Assembly (NCBI RefSeq): GCF_005503355.1
Contig: NZ_SCMK01000015.1
Location: 54,602 to 118,601, forward strand
Direction of reading: 5' to 3'
DNA: 64,000 nucleotides
DNA from: Sphingomonas sp. 1F27F7B
GTDB taxonomy: Bacteria; Pseudomonadota; Alphaproteobacteria; Sphingomonadales; Sphingomonadaceae
Shown here: in pieces, positions 53,230 through 61,494 of the stretch
Position numbering within the stretch: the first letter of the stretch is position 1
Layout of the letters: every line of letters begins with the position of its first letter
Position numbers and translations under genes: made by a program
The notes under the pieces: generated by a model
Database searches by the model: none
What the model was told of the DNA's origin: nothing
The model's input: the letters and a program-made list of their open reading frames with translations, nothing else

Positions 53230-54594
53230 ATGGGTCGGGATCCGCAAGTGCAGGTCGAGGGGGAAAGCAGCGCCTTGGAGCGCCTGCTTGCCCGCCCCGT
53301 GCCCTTGTGGAGTCTCGTCCTGGCGCTGTTGCTCGTCCCGATTGCCGCGATGGCTACCGGTGCGATCGTCGATGGCTGGGAGAAGTCGGGCTCGGTCGGG
53401 CGCGTCGCGATCGCGCTGGCTCGCGTGCCGGACACCATCCAGCATCTGTTCCGCAGCAATGCGCCTTATTTCCACGGCGCCTATGAGAAGCTGCCCGGCG
53501 GTTTTTCCCGCGATCCGGCGTTCGTCGACCCCGGCTATGCGCTGATCTCTCCCTTCGAGCCCCGGCGCAAGCGCTCGGTGGTGGAGCTGATCCGCCTCTC
53601 CGACGGCGCAGTGGTGCGCGAGTTCGTGCCTGATGTCGACGCGGCCAATGCCCGCTCGCGGTTCAGCTCCGCGCTCACCGACGTGCATCGCGACAAGAAC
53701 GCCGCGCGCAACCGGCTGATGCATCCGCTGCTCCTGGCCGATGGCAGCATCGTGCTGCACGACAGTTCGCCGCTTGCCCGCTACGACGCCTGCGGCAAGC
53801 TGCTCTGGTCGCTGGACGGCATCTTCAGCCACTCGACCGAGCTGGGCCCGGACGGCGATCTGTGGGTGCCCTATCGCTATCCAGTGCCGCTCGAACCGGG
53901 CGTGAAGCCCGATTTCTGGGACGACGCGGTGGCGCGGGTCTCGCCCGAGGGGACGCTGCTGGAGGTCGATCGCATTGCCGACATCCTCGAGCGCAACGGG
54001 CTGGCCAAGCTGTGGCGCGGCCGGCCCTATGTCCAGGATCCCTTCCATCTCAACGACATCCAGCCGGCGATGGCCGATGGCCGCTTCTGGCGGAAGGGCG
54101 ACCTGTTCCTCAGCATCCGCAACCTCTCGCTGATTGCTCTCTACCGGCCGGCCACGGGGAGGATCCTGTGGTGGAAGATCGGCCCGTGGCGCTTCCAGCA
54201 CGATGTCAGCATCCTCGATGATCACCGCATTTCGGTGTTCGATAACAATACCTTGATGGGTTATCCGGACGAGCGGGTGAACGGGCATAACCGCCTGCTC
54301 GTCCATGACCTGTCCAGCGGTGAGACCAGTTCGCCCTGGGACAGGGGGTTTTCCGCCAACAACATCGCGACCCGCGCCCAGGGCCGCGGCACGCCGCTCG
54401 CCAATGGCGACGCGATGATCGAGGAGACCGAGCAGGGCCGCCTCGTCCGCATGTCGCCCGAGGGCGCGGTGCGCTGGCGCTACATCTCCGCCGATTCCGC
54501 CGAGCGGCGCATGGCCCTTTCCTGGGCGCGCTATCTCGATCCCGCCACCGATGGCCCGGCCATCAAAGCTACGGTGAACGCCAAATGTTCGTGA
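53230..54594 (+). CDS. Arylsulfotransferase-like beta-propeller protein
   Basis: The 454-residue protein has one N-terminal membrane helix (about 25-48) and an exported domain. The sequence has the propeller layout of ASST/arylsulfotransferase proteins: HSTELGPDGDLWVP (about 201-214), DPFHLNDIQP (about 275-284), GPWRFQHDVSIL (about 318-329) and a repeated GRFWRKGDLFLSIR-type blade. Conserved His in FHLND and FQHD could be the sulfate carriers. ASST enzymes move sulfate between phenolic compounds without PAPS. The gene leads a four-gene operon that ends in a PAPS-type sulfotransferase. The substrate is unknown. Confidence 0.8.
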   Translation: MGRDPQVQVEGESSALERLLARPVPLWSLVLALLLVPIAAMATGAIVDGWEKSGSVGRVAIALARVPDTIQHLFRSNAPYFHGAYEKLPGGFSRDPAFVDPGYALISPFEPRRKRSVVELIRLSDGAVVREFVPDVDAANARSRFSSALTDVHRDKNAARNRLMHPLLLADGSIVLHDSSPLARYDACGKLLWSLDGIFSHSTELGPDGDLWVPYRYPVPLEPGVKPDFWDDAVARVSPEGTLLEVDRIADILERNGLAKLWRGRPYVQDPFHLNDIQPAMADGRFWRKGDLFLSIRNLSLIALYRPATGRILWWKIGPWRFQHDVSILDDHRISVFDNNTLMGYPDERVNGHNRLLVHDLSSGETSSPWDRGFSANNIATRAQGRGTPLANGDAMIEETEQGRLVRMSPEGAVRWRYISADSAERRMALSWARYLDPATDGPAIKATVNAKCS

Positions 54595-54791
54595 AACTTC
54601 TCAGAGGCTTGTCGATTGCCCTTGCGCTGTCGGCGCCGATTGCCGCCCAGGCCTATACCGGGCCCGGGCTGGGGCTTGGTGCGATCGGCGTCGCCTTCGG
54701 GCTGGTCGGCTCGATCCTGCTCGCGATCGTCTCGGTCGTCTGGTATCCGGTCAAGCGGCTGGTCCGCCGCATCCGCGGGCGGGCGCGGTGA
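54585..54791 (+). CDS. Small exported/membrane protein (68 aa)
   Basis: The ATG at 54585 overlaps the previous stop by 10 bp. The product has a signal-like N-terminus (LSIALALSAPIAAQAY), a second hydrophobic segment GVAFGLVGSILLAIVSVVWY and a basic tail KRLVRRIRGRAR. A GPGLGLGAIG segment lies between. It is coupled to the next gene by GTGA. Small helical proteins of this sort often attach a periplasmic enzyme to the membrane. The function is unknown. Confidence 0.75.
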   Translation: MFVKLLRGLSIALALSAPIAAQAYTGPGLGLGAIGVAFGLVGSILLAIVSVVWYPVKRLVRRIRGRAR

Positions 54792-55162
54792 TCCTCTGCT
54801 TCCTCGCCATCGTCGCGGTGCTCGAACTGGCCCGCGCGCTGCCGCTCGTCCCGGCATTTCAGGAGCTTGCCGCGTGCAGCCGGCAGGCGATGCGGCTGAT
54901 GGCCCGCAAGGGCGTTTCCGACTGGGGCAAGGAGCGGGCGCTCCGTATCCTTTCGGCCAGGATGTTCGTGCGATCGCTGCGGGCCGGCGGACTGCTGCTC
55001 GCCGCCGCCGCCCCTCTGCTGGGGCTGATGGCAATAGACGCCAACTGGGCGGAAATCGGCGTCCTTCAGACGGACTGGACGGCGAAGTTGGCGCTGATGC
55101 CCTTCACGCTCGGCTATGCCGTGCTGCGCTGGCAGGTGATCCCGCGTGTACAGCGGAGCTGA
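54788..55162 (+). CDS. Hypothetical membrane protein (124 aa)
   Basis: From GTG 54788 the protein has a first hydrophobic segment (LCFLAIVAVLELARAL), a basic amphipathic middle (RQAMRLMARKGVSDWGKERALRIL) and a second/third hydrophobic stretch (LLLAAAAPLLGLMAI and LALMPFTLGYAVL). It overlaps both neighbours, so it belongs to the four-gene operon. I do not recognise a family. Confidence 0.72.
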   Translation: MILCFLAIVAVLELARALPLVPAFQELAACSRQAMRLMARKGVSDWGKERALRILSARMFVRSLRAGGLLLAAAAPLLGLMAIDANWAEIGVLQTDWTAKLALMPFTLGYAVLRWQVIPRVQRS

Positions 55163-56171
55163 CAAGCTCCTCCACCGCATCGCCCTGGGCTCGCCCGCGC
55201 TGCTCGAAGCGACGTTCGACATCGAGCGCGCCACGCACCGCAGGCGGATCGCGGAGACGTCGATCCGGCAGCCGGTGTTCATCGCCGGACTGGCGCGCGC
55301 CGGCACTTCGATCCTGACCCGGCTGTTGCACCAGGGCGGCGGTTTCGCCGCGCCGTCCTATCGCGATCTTCCGTTTCCACTTGCTCCGAACGGCTGGGCG
55401 AAGCTGGGCGGCAAGCGGCATGTCGAGGCCAGCGAACGCGGCCATGGCGACGGATTGACCCATGATCTCGACAGCCCGGAGGCGATCGAGGAGGTTTTCT
55501 GGCGCGCGCTGGAAGGAAATCGCTATCTGCGCCGCGACGGGCTGGCCCCGATGGAGCCGCGGGCGGAGACGCTCGCCAATTTCCGCGACTATGTGCGGCT
55601 GGTGTTGCTCCGCAATGGCGGTGCTCGCTATCTATCTAAGAACAATAACAATATCCTGCGCCTGGAAGGGCTGGCCATCAGCTTCCCCGACGCGTTCCTG
55701 ATCCATCCATTCCGCGACCCGTTGCAGCAGGCGCTGTCGCTCCTTTCCCAGCACCGGCGGGCGATCGCGCTGGCGGAGGAGGATCCGTTCCGCCGCCGCT
55801 TCATGACCTGGCTCGGCCATCACGAGTTCGGGGCCGACCAGCGGCCCTTCCTGTTCGACGGCGCACCCGGCCGCGACGAGGACGCGACCCGCGTCGACTA
55901 TTGGCTGAGGCTGTGGGACAGCGTGCACCGTGCACTGCTCTCGGCGCCGCCGCGCGTGCGGGAACGCCAGTTCTTCCTCGACTATGACGCGCTCTGCACC
56001 GCTCCGCGCACCTATGGTTCTCGCCTGGCCGCGACGATCGAGGCACCGATCGATTCCGCCGCGCTGCGGACCAGCGCCCCGCGCCATGGCGAGGTCGATC
56101 CGGGGCTGCTGGCGCGGGCGGCGGAAACCCATGCCCGGCTCCAGGCGCGGTTCCGGAGCCGGTTCGACTAG
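55146..56171 (+). CDS. PAPS-type sulfotransferase family protein
   Basis: The 341-residue protein (GTG start) has the PAPS-binding P-loop-like FIAGLARAGTSILTRLL (about 45-61). The 3'-phosphate motif region is KNNNNILRLEGLAISFPDAFLIHPFRDP (about 166-193), the last part corresponding to the RDPR segment of the family. It would move sulfate from PAPS to a hydroxyl on a glycan or small molecule in the cytosol. The pairing with an exported arylsulfotransferase-like protein suggests a two-step sulfate route, which is inference. Confidence 0.85.
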   Translation: MYSGADKLLHRIALGSPALLEATFDIERATHRRRIAETSIRQPVFIAGLARAGTSILTRLLHQGGGFAAPSYRDLPFPLAPNGWAKLGGKRHVEASERGHGDGLTHDLDSPEAIEEVFWRALEGNRYLRRDGLAPMEPRAETLANFRDYVRLVLLRNGGARYLSKNNNNILRLEGLAISFPDAFLIHPFRDPLQQALSLLSQHRRAIALAEEDPFRRRFMTWLGHHEFGADQRPFLFDGAPGRDEDATRVDYWLRLWDSVHRALLSAPPRVRERQFFLDYDALCTAPRTYGSRLAATIEAPIDSAALRTSAPRHGEVDPGLLARAAETHARLQARFRSRFD

Positions 56172-56203
56172 GGTCAGGGCCCGATCAAGGCCTTGATTTT
56201 GTT

Positions 56204-56337
56204 CGTCATCCCCGCGCAGGCGGGGATCCAGGGCCAAGGGCGGGTGCGTGCGGCAGGTCCAGCCCTCTCCGGAGAGCGCTCGCGTGATGGCTCCATATCC
56301 CGCATTACTCTGGATCCCCGCCTGCGCGGGGATGACG
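56204..56337. repeat. Palindromic dispersed repeat, long form (copy C)
   Basis: This 134-bp element is bounded by CGTCATCCCCGCG and CGCGGGGATGACG, with a specific interior (GGCCAAGGGCGGGTGCG and CTCTCCGGAGAG). A nearly identical copy, inverted, lies at 58774-58909 on the other side of the oxidoreductase/gluconolactonase genes. The rest of 56172-56548 is non-coding. Confidence 0.9.
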
Positions 56338-56548
56338 AAGGAGGGGTATTCGCCTCGGGGGTAATCGCCCGAGAAAGAGAAGGACTCCGGCTCGATGTCG
56401 GGGTGAATCCGCGTAAGCCCCCCGCCTCCCGCCGCGAACGACGATCCCTGTGGCTCGCCGCGCGCATTCATGATAGCGCTAACGTAAATCGACCGGCGGA
56501 TCACGCGCCGGCGCCGGGTTCGGGCTTTCGCCATGCGGAGAGGGGCCA

Positions 56549-57652
56549 ATGACGATCATCGGAACGCGCCGCGCGGTGCTGGGCGGCATCGGCGCCGGGT
56601 TCGCCACGAACGCGCTGGGCATGCCGGCCTGGGCGCAGGGCCGGCGCAAGCTCGGCTATGCGATCGTGGGGCTGGGCAATTACGCGACCAACCAGATCAT
56701 GCCGCGCATGCAGGACTGCGCCTTTGCCGAGCTGCGTGGGCTGGTGAGCGGCACGCCGGCCAAGCTCGAGAAGTTCGGCGCGCAATATGGCATCCCCGGG
56801 ACGCACCGCTACGACTATCGCAACTATGACCGGATCGCGGACAATCCCGACATCGACCTGGTCTATGTCGTGCTGCCCAACAGCATGCATGCCGAATATG
56901 CGATCCGCGCGCTCCAGGCGGGCAAGCATGTGCTGTGCGAGAAGCCGATGGCGGTATCCTCGGCCGAAGCGGAGGCGATGATCGCGGCGGCCGCCAAGGC
57001 GAAGCGCAAGCTGATGATCGGCTATCGCTGCCATTTCGAGCCGTACAACCTGCATGCCGTGGCGCTGGTGAAGTCCGGTTTCGTCGGCCGCCCGACGCTG
57101 ATCACCGCCGAGCACGGTTTCCATGCCCAGCCCGGCCAGTGGCGGCTCGACCGGCCCTTGTCGGGCGGCGGCTCGCTGATGGACATCGGCATCTACAGCC
57201 TCAACGCCGCACGCTATCTGGCGGGGGAGGAGCCGATCGCGATCAGCGCGATGGAATCGACCGATCGCGGCGATCCCAGGTTCCGTAATGTCGAGGACCG
57301 GATCGACTGGCAGATGCGCTTCCCCTCCGGGCTGATCGCCAATTGCGTGTCGAGCTATTCCTCCGGGCACAATGCCTATCGCGTGACGGGCACCCGCGGC
57401 TGGGTGGGGATGGAGCCGGCCACGCCCTATGCGGGGCATCGGATGTGGGTGCGGCAGGATGGCCGAACCGAGGCAGTCACGCTGCCGCCTGCGCCCGGGA
57501 ACCAGTTCGTCGCCCAGCTCGATCATCTGGCGGAAGCGGTGCTCACCGGCATTCCGCTGCGCGCGCCGGGCGAGGAGGGATTGCGCGACATGCGGCTGAT
57601 CGAGGCGATATACCGATCGGCGCGCGAGGGCCGGGCGATCCGGCTGGCATGA
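56549..57652 (+). CDS. Tat-exported glucose-fructose-oxidoreductase-like enzyme (Gfo/Idh/MocA)
   Basis: The 367-residue protein starts with a twin-arginine signal (GTRRAVLGGIGAGFATNALG, about 5-24). The N-terminal Rossmann motif YAIVGLGNYATNQIMP follows near 37-52. HVLCEKPMA carries the catalytic Lys near 134, and GGGSLMDIGIYSLN lies near 207-220. Export with a tightly held NADP is the pattern of Zymomonas glucose-fructose oxidoreductase. The gene 11 bp downstream encodes a gluconolactonase that would open the lactone product. Other Gfo/Idh substrates remain possible. Confidence 0.88.
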   Translation: MTIIGTRRAVLGGIGAGFATNALGMPAWAQGRRKLGYAIVGLGNYATNQIMPRMQDCAFAELRGLVSGTPAKLEKFGAQYGIPGTHRYDYRNYDRIADNPDIDLVYVVLPNSMHAEYAIRALQAGKHVLCEKPMAVSSAEAEAMIAAAAKAKRKLMIGYRCHFEPYNLHAVALVKSGFVGRPTLITAEHGFHAQPGQWRLDRPLSGGGSLMDIGIYSLNAARYLAGEEPIAISAMESTDRGDPRFRNVEDRIDWQMRFPSGLIANCVSSYSSGHNAYRVTGTRGWVGMEPATPYAGHRMWVRQDGRTEAVTLPPAPGNQFVAQLDHLAEAVLTGIPLRAPGEEGLRDMRLIEAIYRSAREGRAIRLA

Positions 57653-57663
57653 CGGAGACGAAC

Positions 57664-58680
57664 ATGATCGAGACGACGCGCCGCGCGGTGCTGGCCGGCA
57701 TGGTGGCGCTGCCCCTGGTGCCCGGCGTGGCGCTGGGCGAGACGGTGGGGGGCATCACGCGCCTCGATCCGGCGCTCGACGCGATGATCGATCCGGCCAG
57801 CCCGATCGAAGTGATCGCCACCGGCTACCAATGGGCCGAGGGGCCGGTATGGGTGCGACAGGGCGGATATCTGCTCTTCTCCGACGTGCCCGCCAACATC
57901 GCCTATCGCTGGAAGGCGGGCGAGGGTGCCCGGCCGTTCCTCGACCCCTCCGGCCTGGCCGGGCCGATCCCGGCGGGGGTGCGCGAGGCGGGATCGAACG
58001 GAATGGCGATCGATGCGCGCGGCGACCTGCTGATGGCCGATTCGGGCACGCGCGCGATCGCCCGGGTGAACCTGGCGACCCGGCGGAAGACGATCGTCTC
58101 CGGCGCGTTCGAGGGCCGGAAGTTCAACAGCTGCAACGACCTGGCGATCGGACGCGGCGGAATCATCTATTTCACCGATCCGCCCTATGGCCTGGCCGAA
58201 GGCGATGCCTCGCCGCTCAAGCAGCTCGATTTCAACGGCGTCTATCGCGTCAATCCCGACGGCACCGGCCTGCACGTGATCGAGCGGCGGCTGAAGCGCC
58301 CCAACGGCATCGCCGTCTCGCCGGGGCTCGACCGGCTCTATGTCAGCCAGTCCGATCCGGAAGAGGCGCGGATCTTCAGCTGCGCGCTGGCGGCGGATGG
58401 TTCGGCGAAGGGCGTGCTGGCGCCGTTCGTCGACTTTGCGGCGGAGGTGGCGCGCAAGCTGCCGGGCCTGCCCGACGGGATGAAGGTGGCGAGAAGCGGC
58501 CATCTGTTCGCCAGCGGGCCAGGCGGGATCCACGTCATCGCGCCCGACGGCAGGAAGCTGGGGCTGATCGCGACCGGCAAGGCGGCGGCGAATTGCTGCT
58601 TCGGCGAGGACGGGCGGACGCTGTTCGTCACCTCGTCCGACATGGTCGCGAAAGTGCGGCTGAAGATGGCGGGCTGGTGA
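57664..58680 (+). CDS. Tat-exported gluconolactonase (SMP-30/gluconolaconase family)
   Basis: From ATG 57664 (GGAG 6 nt upstream; an ATG at 57649 overlapping the previous stop is possible) the protein has 338 residues. A Tat signal (TTRRAVLAGMVALPLVPG) precedes a six-bladed propeller. Family motifs are WAEGPVWV with the metal Glu, SNGMAIDARGDLLMADSG, FNSCNDLAIGRGGIIYFTDPPYG, and PNGIAVSPG. The Asn and Asp metal ligands are in place. It hydrolyses sugar lactones in the periplasm and is co-transcribed with the oxidoreductase. Confidence 0.92.
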   Translation: MIETTRRAVLAGMVALPLVPGVALGETVGGITRLDPALDAMIDPASPIEVIATGYQWAEGPVWVRQGGYLLFSDVPANIAYRWKAGEGARPFLDPSGLAGPIPAGVREAGSNGMAIDARGDLLMADSGTRAIARVNLATRRKTIVSGAFEGRKFNSCNDLAIGRGGIIYFTDPPYGLAEGDASPLKQLDFNGVYRVNPDGTGLHVIERRLKRPNGIAVSPGLDRLYVSQSDPEEARIFSCALAADGSAKGVLAPFVDFAAEVARKLPGLPDGMKVARSGHLFASGPGGIHVIAPDGRKLGLIATGKAAANCCFGEDGRTLFVTSSDMVAKVRLKMAGW

Positions 58681-58727
58681 GGCGGGCCCGATCCGGTTCC
58701 GTCATCCCGGCTCTCCGCCGTTATCTC

Positions 58728-58757
58728 CGGTTCTCCACGGTTCTCCACGGTTCTCCT
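58728..58757. repeat. Short tandem repeat, 10-bp unit
   Basis: The unit CGGTTCTCCA is repeated almost three times immediately before palindromic repeat copy D. Function unknown; probably slippage. Confidence 0.7.
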
Positions 58758-58773
58758 CGCCCCCGCCCTCCAC

Positions 58774-58909
58774 CGTCATCCCCGCGCAGGCGGGGATCCA
58801 GGGTAATGCGGGATATGGATGCCATCACGCGAACGCTCTCCGGAGAGGGCTGGACCTGCCGCACGCACCCCACCCTTGGCCCTGGATCCCCGCCTGCGCG
58901 GGGATGACG
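58774..58909. repeat. Palindromic dispersed repeat, long form (copy D, inverted relative to copy C)
   Basis: This 136-bp element reads, on the reverse strand, almost the same as 56204-56337, including the CTCTCCGGAGAG core and the flanking CGTCATCCCCGCG ends. The gap 58681-59029 otherwise holds only the short tandem repeat and no gene. Confidence 0.9.
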
Positions 58910-59029
58910 GAGGGATAGCGGGGATGATGGGGGCGGTTCATCGAGCCCTGTCCCTGGCGAGGCAGGTTCCGGCGAGCGCGGGGAGGAATTGGGTGTCCAT
59001 CCCCTCCTGCACGACCTAAACCCCCCTCC

Positions 59030-59773
59030 ATGGCAGACGAACAGGCGATTCCCGCCGCGACCGTGATCGTGATGCGCGACGTGCCCGACGGGCCGCCCGA
59101 GCTGCTGATGGTCGAGCGCGCGGCCGCGATGTCGTTCGCGGGCGGCGCGCTGGTCTTTCCCGGCGGCCGCGTCGATCCGGGCGACTTTGTCCTGGCCGGG
59201 CGCCATGCGGGCGACGTCGAGGAGAATGCCGCGCGCATCGCCGCGATCCGCGAGACGCTGGAGGAAGCCGGCGTCGCGGTGGGCCTCTATCCCGCCGGCG
59301 ACATGATCGCGCTGCGCGAGCGGCTCTATGCCGGCGAGCCGATGGGCGAACTGCTCGACGAAGCCGGCGCCGCGCTTGCGCTGGACCGATTGGTGCCCTT
59401 TGCGCGCTGGCTGCCCCGCGGCGTGCACCACAAGGTGTTCGACACGCGCTTCTATCTCGCCCGCGCGCCGGAAGGCGCCGAGCCGCAGGTCGACGGCAAC
59501 GAGAATGTCCGCGTCTTCTGGGCGAGCGCCCGCGCGGTGCTCGACGCGGCCGACCGGGGCGAGGCGCACATCATCTTCCCCACGCGCCGCAATCTCGATC
59601 GGCTGGCGCTGTTCGCCCGGTTCGACAATGCCGTCGCCGATGCCCGCGCGCATCCGATCCGCACCGTGACGCCCTGGATCGAAGAGCGCGGCGGCGAGCG
59701 CCACCTCTGCATCCCCGACGATCTCGGCTACCCGATCACCACCCAGCCGCTCGACCAGGCGATCCGCATGTGA
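59030..59773 (+). CDS. Nudix hydrolase (NUDT19/CoA-pyrophosphatase-like)
   Basis: The 247-residue protein has a Nudix box split as in the NUDT19 group: VFPGGRVDPGD near 42-52 and, after an insertion, AAIRETLEEAGVAVG near 70-84, with the metal-binding REtlEEaG. The C-terminal part contains PFARWLPRGVHHKVFDTRFYLA, common in CoA/NADH diphosphatase-like members. Substrate unknown. Its stop overlaps the GTG of the extensin-like gene, so the two are co-transcribed. Confidence 0.88.
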   Translation: MADEQAIPAATVIVMRDVPDGPPELLMVERAAAMSFAGGALVFPGGRVDPGDFVLAGRHAGDVEENAARIAAIRETLEEAGVAVGLYPAGDMIALRERLYAGEPMGELLDEAGAALALDRLVPFARWLPRGVHHKVFDTRFYLARAPEGAEPQVDGNENVRVFWASARAVLDAADRGEAHIIFPTRRNLDRLALFARFDNAVADARAHPIRTVTPWIEERGGERHLCIPDDLGYPITTQPLDQAIRM

Positions 59774-60504
59774 GGAAGGTGCGCCGCGCCGCGACGGCCG
59801 TGATCCTGCTCGCCCTGCTGATCGGCGGCGGGTTCCTGGCCTGGGCGACGCTGCGCAACCGGCCGCAGGACCTGCCCTGGACCCGGCTCGACCTCGGCCA
59901 GCCGATCGGCATCTTCACCGGCCGCAAGCTCGCCGGACTGACCGACGACTATGCCGAGTGCCGGGCGCTGCTGCGCGCGGCGGGCGTGCGCTATGCGGTG
60001 CTGCCCAGGATTTCCGGCGCGGAACCGCAATGCGGCTATGCCGACGGGGTGCGCTTCGCTCCCGGCGGATCGCGCGCAATTGCCTTCGCACCAGCCAATC
60101 CCGGCATTTCCTGTCCGGTGGCGGCGGCGCTGTCGCTGTGGGAATGGGAGGTCGTCCAGCCGGCCGCGCAGAAGCATTTCGGCGTGGCGGTCGCGCGGAT
60201 CGAGCATCTCGGCAGCTATTCGTGCCGGCGCATGTACGGCCGCAGCGCCGGCGACTGGAGCGAGCATGCGACGGCCGACGCGATCGACATCGCCGCCTTC
60301 CGCCTGGCGGACGGGACGCGGATCGGCGTGCTGGAGGATTGGGAGGCGGGCGGCGAGAAGGCCGCCTTTCTGCGGGAGGTGCGCACCGGGGCGTGCCGGC
60401 TGTTCTCGACGGTGCTCTCGCCGGATTACAATGCGGCGCACCGCGATCACCTGCACCTCGACGAAGCGAAGCGGGGGGAACTGGGGTGGCGGGCCTGCCG
60501 ATAG
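59770..60504 (+). CDS. Extensin-like family protein (membrane-anchored)
   Basis: The 244-residue protein has an N-terminal membrane helix (about 8-27) and an extensin-like C-terminal domain on the periplasmic side. Its motifs include ISCPVAAALSLWEWEVVQPAA (about 113-133), the SYSCRRMYGRSAGDWSEH segment with Cys (about 151-168), TADAIDIAAFRL and AHRDHLHLDEA with metal-type His. Bacterial members probably act on peptidoglycan; the HxHxD ending resembles DD-carboxypeptidase-like metal sites. The substrate is not known. Confidence 0.85.
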   Translation: MRKVRRAATAVILLALLIGGGFLAWATLRNRPQDLPWTRLDLGQPIGIFTGRKLAGLTDDYAECRALLRAAGVRYAVLPRISGAEPQCGYADGVRFAPGGSRAIAFAPANPGISCPVAAALSLWEWEVVQPAAQKHFGVAVARIEHLGSYSCRRMYGRSAGDWSEHATADAIDIAAFRLADGTRIGVLEDWEAGGEKAAFLREVRTGACRLFSTVLSPDYNAAHRDHLHLDEAKRGELGWRACR

Positions 60505-60521
60505 GCAAGCCCGCGCGGCAT

Positions 60522-61073
60522 TCAGTGCGAGAGCGACGCGGTGTCGACCTTCTCCACCCAGGCCGGATAGAAGCTCGGCTGGCGGTTCGACCAGCCCGAG
60601 GCAGTGGCGGCGGCTTCGCTGATCGACTGGAGCAGCTTGCGGCGCAGCTCCGGATGGAGGTGCGGCAGCGCCGCCGCGGCGCAAAAGGCCGAAGGCAGCC
60701 AGGGGCGCACTTCGGCGCCGACCAGCCGCTCGTAGAGGAAGCGGAAGCTCGAGAAGCCGGTGAGGCGGCCCTGGCTCAGGTCGAAGGCGGCGATGGCGAC
60801 GAGCGGCGACATGAACGGCTCGATGGAGTCGAAATCGCTGTCGTCGGGCATCAGCGCGCGGACTTCGTGGAGGCGCTCATAGACATGCGCCTGGGCGCGG
60901 ATGCTGGCGGCCTCGACCACGTCGCGCGACCAGCGCGCCATCGCGTCGTCGCGCTCCAGCCCGATGTCGAGCGAGCGGCGCACATAGCGCTGCGTCGCCG
61001 CGCTGAAACCCGCAAATTCCTTCATTTCGGCCAGCGTCATCGCGCCTTCCGCCGGTTTCGCCCTTGCTCCCAT
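60522..61073 (-). CDS. Hypothetical helical protein
   Basis: The 183-residue protein from ATG 61073 starts MGARAKPAEGAMTLAEMKEF. Longer in-frame starts run into a non-coding region with different composition and were not used. It is largely helical and soluble, with FDSIEPFMSPLVAIAAFDLS near 70-90 and a C-terminal EKVDTASLSH. No membrane segment or signal peptide. I do not recognise the family. It is convergent with the extensin-like gene. Confidence 0.7.
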   Translation of the reverse strand: MGARAKPAEGAMTLAEMKEFAGFSAATQRYVRRSLDIGLERDDAMARWSRDVVEAASIRAQAHVYERLHEVRALMPDDSDFDSIEPFMSPLVAIAAFDLSQGRLTGFSSFRFLYERLVGAEVRPWLPSAFCAAAALPHLHPELRRKLLQSISEAAATASGWSNRQPSFYPAWVEKVDTASLSH

Positions 61074-61494
61074 AGCTCCGTACTCCCACCCCAGATCGTG
61101 ACCCTCCGAGACCGATACTGCGGCAATATGGTTAACGAGCCGCTGAACCAGTCGTCGTCCCCCGTTCATTATAGGAACCCAACTGATTCCGCGGCGCAAC
61201 ATGGATGCGATGAACCGAAGTCCCGCTTGTGGAAAACCTCGAATACTGATGGGTTTGCACCGGGAAATTGCCCATCCGGGACGTATCCGGGTCCGGGTTC
61301 GCACGTAGGCCGGGCGGGCGCCCCACTCGCTTCGGTGGCGTGCCGGCGGCCATGGTTCCCTGCCGGGGCACGCGAATCCGCAAGTCATCGACTCGGCGCA
61401 ACGGTTCGTCCCATCGGCCGGCCGCGGGCCTATACTTCCGTCCTATGATCTGGTCAGTCGCTGTTCATCAGACTGCTTCCTGACCGGGGGGTCC
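61074..61494. other. Intergenic region between hypothetical and CHAP genes
   Basis: The 421-bp divergent gap should hold promoters for both genes. Close to the CHAP gene GGTCAG and CTGACC form an imperfect inverted pair around 61453-61486. No small gene or RNA is recognisable. Confidence 0.5.

Noticed and set aside
56204..58909. Repeats as a CRISPR array
   Set aside because: Copies are few, palindromic, far apart and inverted, with genes between them and no spacers or cas genes.
61268..61483. Short forward reading frame upstream of the CHAP gene
   Set aside because: Arg/Pro/Gly-rich translation without a ribosome site or family motif; treated as non-coding.
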